NCBI GenBank assembly: GCA_900770195.1
Contig: CAAGJI010000041.1
Span: 62,001 to 126,000 of the forward strand
Source of the DNA: Oscillospiraceae bacterium
Lineage (GTDB): Bacteria > Bacillota > Clostridia > Oscillospirales > Ruminococcaceae
Direction of reading: 5' to 3'
Length of the DNA stretch: 64,000 nt
The notes beneath the pieces were generated by a model. It was not told the origin of the DNA and did not search any database. It saw only the letters and a list, made by a program, of their open reading frames with translations. The stretch's first letter is position 1, and the number at the start of each line of letters is the position of its first letter. This document shows, in pieces, positions 55,105 to 63,981 of the stretch. A program made the translations under genes and the position numbers.

Positions 55105-55911
55105 ATGGTAATCGGAAACAGAAAATTTGAAGAAAACAGAACTTATATTATGGGGATATTAAACGTTACACCTGACTCTTTTTCGGATGGCGGTAAGTTC
55201 AACAATATTGATGCAGCACTTAAACATACTGAACAGATGATAAAAGATGGTGCTGATATTATTGATGTAGGCGGTGAATCAACAAGACCTAACTATACAA
55301 AAATTTCTGATGAAGAAGAAATTGGCAGAGTTACACCTGTTATCGAAGCAATAAAAAAGAATTTTGATATTCCTGTATCAATTGATACCTATAAATCGGC
55401 GGTTGGCGAAGCTGCAATAAAATCGGGGGCTGACCTTATGAACGATATATGGGGTTTTAAATATGATGAAAAAATGGCTGAAATAACCGCAAAATACAAC
55501 AAAACATGCTGTCTTATGCACAACAGAAAAGAAGCTGTTTACAATAATTTTATTGAAGATGTTCTTGCTGACTTAAAAGAAAGTGTTGATATTGCACTTA
55601 AAGCTGGCGTAAAAAAAGAAAACATTATGCTTGACCCCGGCGTTGGATTTGCTAAAAGCTATGAACAGAACCTTGAAATAACAAACAAACTTGAAATGCT
55701 TAATACTCTTGGATACCCTGTTCTTCTCGGAACATCAAGAAAGTCTATGATAGGTCTTACTCTTGACCTCCCTGCTGACCAGAGAGTTGAAGGAACACTT
55801 GCAACAACTGTTCTTGCAGTTATAAAAAATGCTATGTTTGTAAGAGTTCATGACGTGCTTGAAAATAAAAGAATAATCAAAATGACAGAAAGAATACTTG
55901 GAAAGGCATAA
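55105..55911 (+). CDS. folP: Dihydropteroate synthase
   Basis: A 268-residue TIM barrel of normal DHPS length. Motifs: MGILNVTPDSFSDGG near residue 13 (pyrophosphate and Mg site), DVGGESTRP near 51, PVSIDTYKS, NDIWGF and DPGVGFAK. It condenses p-aminobenzoate with dihydropterin pyrophosphate and is the sulfonamide target. It lies 17 bp after the FolC-HD gene and 4 bp before the FolB-FolK fusion gene. Confidence 0.97.
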   Translation: MVIGNRKFEENRTYIMGILNVTPDSFSDGGKFNNIDAALKHTEQMIKDGADIIDVGGESTRPNYTKISDEEEIGRVTPVIEAIKKNFDIPVSIDTYKSAVGEAAIKSGADLMNDIWGFKYDEKMAEITAKYNKTCCLMHNRKEAVYNNFIEDVLADLKESVDIALKAGVKKENIMLDPGVGFAKSYEQNLEITNKLEMLNTLGYPVLLGTSRKSMIGLTLDLPADQRVEGTLATTVLAVIKNAMFVRVHDVLENKRIIKMTERILGKA

Positions 55912-55915
55912 TAAA

Positions 55916-56764
55916 ATGATTAGAAATGATTATATTGAAATAAAAAATCTTGAAGTTTATGCAAATCACGGCGTACTTGCAGAAGAAAAAAAACTCGGAC
56001 AAAAATTTTATATTGATGCAAAACTTTATGTTGATGTTTTAAATGCTGCTGCCTCTGATGATGTGGAAAACAGCGTAAATTATGCTGAAGTAACGGAAGT
56101 AATTCAAAAAGTTTTTAAAAGCAAAAGTACAAACCTTATTGAAACCGCTGCACAAAGTCTGGCAGGTATTCTTCTTGCAAGATTTACAAAGACAGACAGA
56201 ATAGACATGACTGTTAAAAAGCCGTCTGCACCTGTTGATGCACATTTTGACTATATGTCTGTTAATATAACACGTTCAAGACACACCGCCTATATTGCAC
56301 TTGGTTCAAATATTGGCGACAGAGAACAGCACCTTAAAAATGCACTTGCAAAAATAGAAGAACTTGGAGAATTTGTAAAACTTGAAAAAATTTCATCTTT
56401 CTATAATACAGCACCTGTCGGATATGTTGAACAGCCTGATTTTTTAAATGCTGTTGTGAAAGTCAAAACAATTCTTGAACCCGAAGAACTTCTTTCTATT
56501 CTTCAGGAAATAGAAAATACAGAAGGACGTGAAAGAAAAATTCACTGGGGACCTCGTACTCTCGACCTCGACATACTTTTATTTGATGATATGGTTATAA
56601 ATACAGATACCCTTGTTGTTCCTCATCCTGAAATGACAAAGCGTGATTTTGTCCTTGTTCCTTTGTGCGAAATTGCACCTTATGCAATTCACCCTTTAAA
56701 GAAAGAATATATAAAAAACATCAAGGAAGAATATGAACATAATAGCAGCAGCGGACTCAAATAA
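55916..56764 (+). CDS. folKB: Bifunctional dihydroneopterin aldolase / HPPK (FolB-FolK fusion)
   Basis: About 282 residues. The start at 55916 lies 4 bp after folP; an in-frame ATG at 55898 is inside folP. Residues 1-118 are FolB (LEVYANHGVLAEEKKLGQKFYID, VNYAEV, ETAAQSLA, VKKPSAP). Residues about 122-282 are FolK (YIALGSNIGDREQHL, FYNTAPVGYVEQPDFLNAV, RERKIHWGPRTLDLDILLF, VPHPEMTKRDFVLVPL). It converts dihydroneopterin to hydroxymethyl-dihydropterin and pyrophosphorylates it for FolP. The 3' end overlaps the DHFR gene by 32 bp. Confidence 0.96.
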   Translation: MIRNDYIEIKNLEVYANHGVLAEEKKLGQKFYIDAKLYVDVLNAAASDDVENSVNYAEVTEVIQKVFKSKSTNLIETAAQSLAGILLARFTKTDRIDMTVKKPSAPVDAHFDYMSVNITRSRHTAYIALGSNIGDREQHLKNALAKIEELGEFVKLEKISSFYNTAPVGYVEQPDFLNAVVKVKTILEPEELLSILQEIENTEGRERKIHWGPRTLDLDILLFDDMVINTDTLVVPHPEMTKRDFVLVPLCEIAPYAIHPLKKEYIKNIKEEYEHNSSSGLK

Positions 56765-57221
56765 CGCCATAGGATATAAAAACAACCTTTTATACAACAT
56801 AAAAGAAGATAAAGAATATTTCAAAAAACTTACAACAGGCAAAATAATTGTTATGGGAAGAAAAACTTTTGAAAGTCTGCCAAATAAAAAACCTCTCCCA
56901 AACAGAATAAATATCATTTTCACAAGAAATAAAAATTTTTCCGCTGAAAACTGCATTCTTGTAAATTCAAAAGAAGATTTTTTTAAATTATGCAAAAAAA
57001 ATAATTTCAAATCAGAAGATATTTTTATCATAGGCGGAAGTGAAATATATAAACTTTTTCTCGATGACTGCGAAAAATTTTATATAACAGAAATTATTTC
57101 TGAAAACAAAAATGCTGATGCATATTTTCCTGTTAAATTTCAAAAAAAACCTGTTTTTTCCACTGAATGGAAAGACTTTGAAAATGGCAAATTCAGATTT
57201 ACTATTTATAAAGAATATTAA
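56733..57221 (+). CDS. folA: Dihydrofolate reductase
   Basis: A 162-residue protein of standard DHFR length: MNIIAAADSNNAIGYKNNLLY, the conserved MGRKTFESLP, PLPNRINIIFTRN, FIIGGSEIYKLFLDDCEKFYIT. It reduces dihydrofolate with NADPH, the last step of the pathway, and is the trimethoprim target. Glu/Asp in the active-site helix is present as Asp (KEDKEYFK region), with low certainty on the exact residue. It is the last gene of the folate block, followed by a terminator. Confidence 0.95.
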   Translation: MNIIAAADSNNAIGYKNNLLYNIKEDKEYFKKLTTGKIIVMGRKTFESLPNKKPLPNRINIIFTRNKNFSAENCILVNSKEDFFKLCKKNNFKSEDIFIIGGSEIYKLFLDDCEKFYITEIISENKNADAYFPVKFQKKPVFSTEWKDFENGKFRFTIYKEY

Positions 57222-57226
57222 TCAAA

Positions 57227-57256
57227 AAAAGACACCCGTAAAGGTGTCTTTTCTTT
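57227..57256. terminator. Bidirectional terminator between folA and the Cthe_2159-like gene
   Basis: Stem AAAAGACACC/GGTGTCTTTT with a small loop between convergent genes. Confidence 0.9.
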
Positions 57257-57275
57257 TATTTATTTTAGAATGATT

Positions 57276-59348
57276 TTATCTGAATCCACCGCCCGGACGA
57301 TTTCCACCGCCGCCAGGGCCTCCTGAACTGCTTCCGTTTGTCTTTGAAACTTCTGTACCGCCTGAAACAGTTCCGTCTGCGTATATAAGCTGTGTTTCGT
57401 CAAGTGTTGAAAGATTTGTTCCACCTGTTATTGTTCCGCCTGAATAAGCTGTAAGAGATGTGTCACCCTGATATGCGAATGAACCGCCCTGACCTGAAAC
57501 AAATGATGCAACAACTTTTCCGTCCTTAACAAATGCATATGTTGTTGAAAGGTTTGTGTTTCCTGCTGTCATTGTTATAACATTTCCGCCTGTGTGATTG
57601 ATTGTGTATCCGTCACCACAATCAAGAGGTTCCTGACCGTTTGCACAATAATAACCGCCTGTTATGTTCAAATCGCCATTTGAATCAAATGCATCATGGT
57701 CGCCGTTTGCAGACTGAACTATAACAATACCGCCGTTTAAGTTCATTGTTCCTGTTGAAGAACCCATTCCGCCGCCTTGCTGCCACGGATTGCCTGAGTT
57801 GTTACCTGAACTGTCTGAACCGCCTGCTGCGTTATAACCATCATCACCTGATATAACATTAACTATACCGCTGTTCTGATTGATTGTAACAGCTTCAAGA
57901 CCTTCATAACATTTATATACATAAATTTCTATTGCTGAGTAATCAACGCTTGTATCCTTTGCAACGTCAAGTGTTGCATCTGAATGTATTGCATCATCTG
58001 CTGAACCAAGTTTGTATTTACCGCCATAAATCTTTATATCACCTGCTGCGTGAATTGAGTCATCAGATGAATCAATGTTGAATGTGCCTGCATTAAGATT
58101 TATTGTTCCATCAGATTTTAACCCTTTTGCACTAAGGTCTGTCGGCATTTTATTTGAGTTGCCGTCCTGCATTCCGCCGCCGAATCCGCCAAAGCCGCCT
58201 GTATTTCCTGAACTGCTTCCGCTTGCTGTATATTCAGAACCCTGATATGTGTAAACTGTTATATCTCCGCCGTTTACTGTAAGGTCTGAAACAGCCTGTA
58301 TACCGTCGCTGAATGCATTTATATTTATCGTACCGCCATTAATTGTAACAGTACCCTTTCCTTCATCTGTTTCATTTGTGGATTTGATACCGTCACCGCC
58401 TGTTGTTTTAACAGTAACGTTTAAATTGCTGAAATCAGTGTCATCAGGATCACCGATTTTAACAGAATCCTTGCCTCTTATGCCATCATCAACTGCATTT
58501 ACAACAACATTTCCGTTCCAGATTTTTATATCATTTTTGCAAACAATACCATCATTTGCATTACCATTTACTGTAAGTGTTCCCTTGCCTTTTATCTTAA
58601 TATCATCGCAAGCATAAATTGCACCCTGTGATTCATCTGCATTTGTGTAATCTGTACCATCTGAAATAACGTTTTCAGTGCCTTTTTTAACGCTGAATAC
58701 TGCTTCATCTCCAATTGCAGCAACATAAATAGGTGAATCACTTTCATTTGAAAGTTCAAGACCGCTTAAAACAAGTGTAACTTTTCCGTCTGCATAAGTT
58801 GTTTTATCAACATCAACAACAAGCTGTCCCGATGAACATTTACCCGAAACTTTAATTTCGTCAGCAGGCTTTGTTATTGTTGCCTTAGTACCATCAACAA
58901 CAACATTTGAAGCAGTCTTTATTTCATCACCGTTTGCATTTTTCATAACAACCGCTGAATCAGAATATACTAATTCTGCTGCATCGTTTTCCGCATTTTC
59001 TTCAGATGTTGGTTCAGTTTCCGTTGGTTCCGTTGTTTCAGTTGGAGTTCCATTTCCGAAAGCCTTTTCTTTCAAAATTGCAAGGTCAATAACATTTACT
59101 TTTCCATCTGAATTCATATCTGCATTTGCATATGCTGCTTTTGATAAAGTTGTTTCATTCAGTATATATTTCTGAACGAGAACAGCATCTGCAATACTTA
59201 ATGATGAATCAAGATTGGCATCTCCTGATTCAGAGGATGCATATGTTTTAAAATCATCTTTTGACGCTGCACAAGCTACTGCCGCAAGTACACAACTCAC
59301 AGCAAGAACTCCTGCACAACATTTTCTTAAAAAAACTGTCTGTTTCAC
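57276..59348 (-). CDS. Cthe_2159-like beta-helix carbohydrate-binding protein with N-terminal dockerin
   Basis: A 690-residue protein with a GTG start at 59348 (AAAGGATGA upstream). It has a signal peptide, then a type I dockerin at about residues 42-98 (GDANLDSSLSIADAV... and ADMNSDGKVNVIDLA), a Thr/Glu/Pro linker and a long repetitive beta region with turn motifs such as DDGIRGKDSVKIGD, GDGIKSTNE and SDDSIHAAGDIKIYGGKYKLGSADDAIHS. This matches the Cthe_2159 family (PF14262), which forms a beta-helix binding cellulose and polygalacturonate. The C-terminus is Gly-rich. An N-terminal dockerin is uncommon, since most sit at the C-terminus. It has no catalytic motif that I can see. Confidence 0.85.
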   Translation of the reverse strand: MKQTVFLRKCCAGVLAVSCVLAAVACAASKDDFKTYASSESGDANLDSSLSIADAVLVQKYILNETTLSKAAYANADMNSDGKVNVIDLAILKEKAFGNGTPTETTEPTETEPTSEENAENDAAELVYSDSAVVMKNANGDEIKTASNVVVDGTKATITKPADEIKVSGKCSSGQLVVDVDKTTYADGKVTLVLSGLELSNESDSPIYVAAIGDEAVFSVKKGTENVISDGTDYTNADESQGAIYACDDIKIKGKGTLTVNGNANDGIVCKNDIKIWNGNVVVNAVDDGIRGKDSVKIGDPDDTDFSNLNVTVKTTGGDGIKSTNETDEGKGTVTINGGTININAFSDGIQAVSDLTVNGGDITVYTYQGSEYTASGSSSGNTGGFGGFGGGMQDGNSNKMPTDLSAKGLKSDGTINLNAGTFNIDSSDDSIHAAGDIKIYGGKYKLGSADDAIHSDATLDVAKDTSVDYSAIEIYVYKCYEGLEAVTINQNSGIVNVISGDDGYNAAGGSDSSGNNSGNPWQQGGGMGSSTGTMNLNGGIVIVQSANGDHDAFDSNGDLNITGGYYCANGQEPLDCGDGYTINHTGGNVITMTAGNTNLSTTYAFVKDGKVVASFVSGQGGSFAYQGDTSLTAYSGGTITGGTNLSTLDETQLIYADGTVSGGTEVSKTNGSSSGGPGGGGNRPGGGFR

Positions 59349-59748
59349 TTAAAATCATCCTTTCATAAATGTGTCAGTAAGTTTAAAGTAAGATTTTGAA
59401 TTGGTTTAAAGCGTATGTAATTTGAAATCGTGTTTATTATACTTAAAAATTCTTAAAGAAAGCTGAATATTCAGCCGTTTTTTTTATTTTCCACAAGTTC
59501 GTGAAATACCTACAATAAAAAGATACCTTGTTTTTGCATTTTTACTTTTCATTTTAAAATTAATTTAAGAAATAAAATAACACATTTACCTGACATGTTT
59601 TTTACTTTAAAATTAAATTACTCAGAATATTGTACATACTAACTAAAATATGATATGTTTTTTCTTGCAATTAGTCAATATTTATAAAAAAACCTTGATT
59701 TTCAATGATATGTATGATATAATTATCAGGTAATATAAATTCGGCTGA
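59349..59748. other. Intergenic region upstream of the HD gene
   Basis: AT-rich. Contains a short hairpin GCTGA-ATAT-TCAGC followed by eight T (59462-59485) with no gene ending before it, and the promoter of the HD gene (TTGATT, 17-bp spacer, TATAAT, about 59696-59724). The dockerin gene's own promoter should also lie here, but I could not place it with confidence. Confidence 0.5.
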
Positions 59749-59766
59749 ATGAGAGGTGTTTGGATA

Positions 59767-60342
59767 TTGTCTAAAAAAGAGGAATTTATAGAAATATACA
59801 ACGAAAACATTAAAAGACATGGTGCTGATAATTTGCTTAAATGGCTTGAAAAAAGCGACTTTTTCACTGCCCCTGCAAGTACACGTTATCATGGTTCGTT
59901 TGAAGGCGGTCTTGTTGAACACAGCGTAAACGTTTATCATTGCCTTAAAGATTACCTTTCAAGGGAAAGAGCTAAAACTGTTTACAATATGGATTATAGT
60001 GAAGAAACAATTGCTGTTGCAGCACTTCTTCACGACATTTGCAAAACAAATTTTTATTCTGTTTCCACCCGCAACAAAAAAGAAGATGGAAAATGGGTGG
60101 AAGTTCCGTTCTATACAATCGACGACAAAATGCCATATGGTCATGGAGAAAAATCTGTTTTTATGATTCAGTTTTTTATGCGTCTTGAAATGGACGAAGC
60201 TTTTGCAATAAGATTTCATATGGGATTCAGCGGACCTGAAGATGTTAATCTTATAAGTCGTGCCTTTGAAATGTACCCTCTCGCATACGCTCTTCACGTC
60301 GCTGACTGTGAAGCTACATACTTTTTAGAAAAAAGCAATTAA
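59767..60342 (+). CDS. HD-domain hydrolase
   Basis: About 191 residues from a TTG start at 59767, chosen because GAGAGGTG lies 9 bp upstream; an ATG at 59749 would precede that site. HD motifs: H in YHGSFEGGLVEHSVNVYH, the pair LLHDICKTNFY, then YGHGEKSV and a late ALHVADCEA. These are the metal-binding His/Asp positions of the HD superfamily, and the layout resembles the HD part of YhaM-type and phage-associated hydrolases. It may act on nucleotides or phosphodiesters; substrate unknown. The GH13 gene follows after 29 bp. Confidence 0.85.
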   Translation: MSKKEEFIEIYNENIKRHGADNLLKWLEKSDFFTAPASTRYHGSFEGGLVEHSVNVYHCLKDYLSRERAKTVYNMDYSEETIAVAALLHDICKTNFYSVSTRNKKEDGKWVEVPFYTIDDKMPYGHGEKSVFMIQFFMRLEMDEAFAIRFHMGFSGPEDVNLISRAFEMYPLAYALHVADCEATYFLEKSN

Positions 60343-60371
60343 GAAAATTTATTACTTAGGAGGTAATTAAA

Positions 60372-61943
60372 ATGTATTGGTATGATGACGCAATAATCTA
60401 TCATATTTATCCGCTTGGTTTCTGTGGTGCACCTAAATGGAACCCGCATACAGAACCTGTCAACAGAATAAAAAAGGTAATCAACTGGATTCCTCACTTA
60501 AAAGAAATGAATATTTCAGCCGTTTATCTCGGACCTGTTTTTGAGTCAGTTGAACACGGCTATGACACAATTGATTACAAACTTATTGATAATCGTCTTG
60601 GCACAAATGACGACTTTAAAGAGGTCTGCAAGGCACTTCACGAAGCAGGTATAAAAGTTATCCTTGATGGTGTTTTCAATCACGTAGGAAGAGATTTCTG
60701 GGCTTTCAAGGATATTCAGGATAAAGGTCAAGGTTCACAGTATTGCGACTGGTTCGCAAATCTTAATTTTGGCGGAAGCAGTCCTTGTGGTGACCCTTTC
60801 TGGTATGAAGGCTGGAACGGTTTCTATAATCTCGTTAAATTAAACCTCAGAAACCCTGCTGTATGTGATTATCTTATTGATGCAGTTGATTATTGGATAA
60901 ATGAATTTGACATTGATGGCATTCGTTTTGATGCTGCTGATTGCCTTGACTTTGATTTCATCAAAAGAATACACTATTTCACAAAAGGCAAGAAAAATGA
61001 TTTCTGGCTTATGGGTGAAATAATTCATGGCGATTATAACAGATGGGCAAATTCTGAAATGTTCGACAGCGTAACAAACTATGAATGCTACAAGGGTATT
61101 TATTCTTCACATAATACAAAAAATTATTTTGAAATAGACTACTCTATAAACCGTCAGTTTGGTTCAAACGGTGCTATATACAAGGGTATTAACCTTTATA
61201 ACTTTGTTGACAATCACGACGTAAACCGTCTTGCAAGCACTCTTGAAAACCCTATGTACCTTGGAACATGCTATACCCTTCTTTATGCTATGCCGGGTAT
61301 TCCTTCAATTTATTATGGAAGTGAATATGGTATACACGGAAAACACGAAAATAATTCTGATGATGGTTTAAGACCTTGCATTGAACTTTCTGATATGCAG
61401 AGAGAAAACACAAATCTTTATAAACATATCGTTAAACTTGGCAGAATTTATCGTGCATATCCTGCAATGAGAACAGGCGAATACAAAACAATAATTATCA
61501 GAAATCAGCAGATTCTTTTCCAAAAGGAATTAAATGGTCAGAAAATATATGTTGCACTTAACCTTGAAGACAAAGAATTTGACCTTAATTTCGGAACAGA
61601 TCAGCCAATGCTTGTTGATATTATCAATAACATTCCTGTTTCAGTAAATAACGGCAATGCATATATAAAAATGCCTCCATTCTCTTCAATGATTCTTGTT
61701 ACAGATGATATTCTCAGCGGTATTGATGAATCAGATGTCAAGGTTGAAGTAGAAGAAGCACCTGTTGATGTTACAGCCGGAACAATTATCACAAAGAACA
61801 ACGAACGCTGTGAAGTTATTGCAATCGCAAAGGATTCTGATACAGCAGAAGAACTTGTTGTTTACAAGAAACCTAATGGCGATGTATTTGTTGCAACAAA
61901 GGCAAAAGTCCTTGCAGGTGACGGATATACGATTGAAAAATAG
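60372..61943 (+). CDS. Intracellular GH13 alpha-glucan hydrolase
   Basis: A 523-residue protein without signal peptide or dockerin, so cytosolic. The (beta/alpha)8 domain runs from residue 1 to about 380, with GH13 motifs DGVFNHVGRD (region I, near 99), DGIRFDAAD (nucleophile Asp187), LMGEIIHGD (acid Glu216) and FVDNHDVNR (Asp283). The beta domain C follows. The last 60 residues (GTIITKNNERCEVIAIAKDSDTAEELVVYKKPNG...) resemble DUF1653, a small SH3-like domain not usual in GH13 enzymes. Likely substrates are maltodextrins or cyclodextrins taken up by the cell. AGGAGGT precedes the start; a terminator follows. Confidence 0.9.
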   Translation: MYWYDDAIIYHIYPLGFCGAPKWNPHTEPVNRIKKVINWIPHLKEMNISAVYLGPVFESVEHGYDTIDYKLIDNRLGTNDDFKEVCKALHEAGIKVILDGVFNHVGRDFWAFKDIQDKGQGSQYCDWFANLNFGGSSPCGDPFWYEGWNGFYNLVKLNLRNPAVCDYLIDAVDYWINEFDIDGIRFDAADCLDFDFIKRIHYFTKGKKNDFWLMGEIIHGDYNRWANSEMFDSVTNYECYKGIYSSHNTKNYFEIDYSINRQFGSNGAIYKGINLYNFVDNHDVNRLASTLENPMYLGTCYTLLYAMPGIPSIYYGSEYGIHGKHENNSDDGLRPCIELSDMQRENTNLYKHIVKLGRIYRAYPAMRTGEYKTIIIRNQQILFQKELNGQKIYVALNLEDKEFDLNFGTDQPMLVDIINNIPVSVNNGNAYIKMPPFSSMILVTDDILSGIDESDVKVEVEEAPVDVTAGTIITKNNERCEVIAIAKDSDTAEELVVYKKPNGDVFVATKAKVLAGDGYTIEK

Positions 61944-61966
61944 TAAAATACTTTCCCTATAAAATA

Positions 61967-61993
61967 AAAAGGTGTCATTCGTGACACCTTTTA
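61967..61993 (+). terminator. Terminator of the GH13 gene
   Basis: Stem AAAGGTGTCA/TGACACCTTTT with loop TTCG, 24 bp after the stop codon. Confidence 0.88.
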
Positions 61994-62008
61994 TTATACA
62001 AAAAAACA

Positions 62009-62036
62009 AAAACCGCAAACATAAAATCTGCGGTTT
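62009..62036 (-). terminator. Terminator of ftsH
   Basis: On the minus strand, AAACCGCAGA pairs with TTTGCGGTTT, followed by a T-rich tract, 20 bp after the ftsH stop codon. Confidence 0.82.
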
Positions 62037-62055
62037 AATTTATATATTTTGTTTA

Positions 62056-63981
62056 TTATTCTTCTGTTTCAGCATTGTCACTTACAGGGAATGAATCAGG
62101 GAATGAATAAAAATCTGTATCTTCACTCATACATTCTGCAATTGTCTTGCTGTCCATAGTACCTTCCATAAGGTGTTTGAAATCATCTCTTTCAATCTTT
62201 TCATTTTTGAGAAGATATTTTGCAAGGATATGCATTTGGTCTTTGTGCGAATTAAGAATTTCAGCTGTTTTAGCGTATGCACTTTCAATAATATTTCTTA
62301 CCTCAGAATCAATTTTGCTTGCAACTTCATCTGAATAGCTTGGAGGTGAATTGAAATCTCTGCCAAGGAATACTTCATCCTGATCATTTCCGCCATAAAC
62401 AACGGGTCCGATTTTTTCACTGAATCCATACTTTGTTACCATACTTCTTGCAGTTTTTGTTGCCCTTTCAAGGTCATTTGACGCACCTGTTGAAATATCA
62501 TCAAGGAAAAGTTGTTCTGCAACACGTCCGCCAAGAAGTGCTATAATATTTTCTTCCATTTCCTTCTTTGTAACAAATGATTTGTCTGTTTCAGGGAGTG
62601 ACATTGTGTAACCTCCTGCCATACCACGAGGTATAATAGATACTTCGTGTACATCATCTGTATGCGGTGTGTAGAAGTGACAAACTGCGTGACCTGCTTC
62701 ATGATAAGCTGTAAGACGCTTTTCTTTGACTGTAACTTCTCTTGATTTCTTTTCAGGACCTGCCACAACCTTAATTGTTGCTTCCTGTATTTCTTCCATT
62801 GTAATTGCTTTTCTATCTTTTCTTGCTGCGAGAAGTGCTGCTTCATTTACAAGGTTTTCAAGGTCAGCACCTGTAAAGCCTGCTGTTGACTGTGCAATTA
62901 CTCTTAAATCAACATCAGGTGCAAGAGGTTTATTTCTTGTGTGAACTTTAAGAATTGCCTCTCTTCCCTTTACATCAGGATAACCGACAACAATCTGTCT
63001 GTCAAATCTTCCCGGACGAAGAAGTGCAGGGTCAAGTATATCACGTCTGTTTGTTGCTGCCATAACTATAACGCTTTCCTTGCCGCTGAAGCCATCCATT
63101 TCAACAAGAAGCTGATTAAGAGTCTGTTCTCTTTCATCATTTCCACCGCCAAGACCAGCACCTCTCTGTCTGCCGACAGCATCAATTTCATCGATAAAAA
63201 TTATTGCAGGAGCGTTTTTCTTTGCCTGATTGAACAAATCTCTTACTCTTGAAGCACCGACACCAACAAACATTTCAACGAAGTCTGAACCTGAAATAGG
63301 ATAGAAAGGACAGCCGACTTCACCTGCAACCGCTCTTGCAAGAAGTGTTTTACCTGTACCAGGAGGTCCTAAAAGAAGCACACCTTTAGGAATTTTTGCA
63401 CCAATATTTGTGAATTTATCAGGATATTTCAGGTATTCAACAATTTCCTGAAGTTCCTGTTTTTCTTCTTCAGCACCTGCAACATCTGCGAAAGTTGCAG
63501 TTCTTCCCTGCTGACCTTCTTTTATATTTGCTTTTCCGAAACTTGTATATTTTCCTCCATTTGCCTGTTTCATCATAACGACAAGTAAAACAACTCCGAG
63601 TGCAAGCAAAAGAAGTGTTGGAAGAAGTGACAATATCCATGTATTATCTTTTATCTTGAAATAGTCAAGACTTAATTCCTTGCCTGTTTTGTCGTTGTAT
63701 TCTGTTCTGTAATCCTTTGTATCATCAAGAAAAAGGCTGACATTTGGAACATTATAAGTAAGTGACTGCCCATCTTCAAGCGTCATATTAAGTTTTCCTG
63801 TTCCAAGGTCAAGCGTGTATTCAGTAACTTTGTAGTTATCAAAATACTTCATTATATCCGAGTATTTATATTTGCTTGATGAAGAAGTAAGATTAGGTAT
63901 AACAAACATCATACACAAAACAAGTACTGCTGCTATAATAAGATATGTTACTATACCTCTGTTTTTATTTTTTCGCTGCAT
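62056..63981 (-). CDS. ftsH: ATP-dependent zinc metalloprotease FtsH
   Basis: A 641-residue protein of normal FtsH length. Two membrane helices (residues 12-30 and 115-137) flank a small extracytoplasmic domain. The AAA+ domain has Walker A GPPGTGKT (205-212), Walker B IIFIDEID and the second-region arginines RPGRFDR. The metalloprotease motif HEAGH lies at 427-431. A hexamer that degrades misfolded membrane and regulatory proteins. AGGAGTG precedes the start. The acidic C-terminus (DTDFYSFPDSFPVSDNAETEE) is variable in this family. Confidence 0.97.
   Translation of the reverse strand: MQRKNKNRGIVTYLIIAAVLVLCMMFVIPNLTSSSSKYKYSDIMKYFDNYKVTEYTLDLGTGKLNMTLEDGQSLTYNVPNVSLFLDDTKDYRTEYNDKTGKELSLDYFKIKDNTWILSLLPTLLLLALGVVLLVVMMKQANGGKYTSFGKANIKEGQQGRTATFADVAGAEEEKQELQEIVEYLKYPDKFTNIGAKIPKGVLLLGPPGTGKTLLARAVAGEVGCPFYPISGSDFVEMFVGVGASRVRDLFNQAKKNAPAIIFIDEIDAVGRQRGAGLGGGNDEREQTLNQLLVEMDGFSGKESVIVMAATNRRDILDPALLRPGRFDRQIVVGYPDVKGREAILKVHTRNKPLAPDVDLRVIAQSTAGFTGADLENLVNEAALLAARKDRKAITMEEIQEATIKVVAGPEKKSREVTVKEKRLTAYHEAGHAVCHFYTPHTDDVHEVSIIPRGMAGGYTMSLPETDKSFVTKKEMEENIIALLGGRVAEQLFLDDISTGASNDLERATKTARSMVTKYGFSEKIGPVVYGGNDQDEVFLGRDFNSPPSYSDEVASKIDSEVRNIIESAYAKTAEILNSHKDQMHILAKYLLKNEKIERDDFKHLMEGTMDSKTIAECMSEDTDFYSFPDSFPVSDNAETEE

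Noticed and set aside
59462..59485. Hairpin with T run as a terminator of a plus-strand gene
   Set aside because: No plus-strand gene ends nearby and the stem is only 5 bp; kept only as part of the intergenic description.
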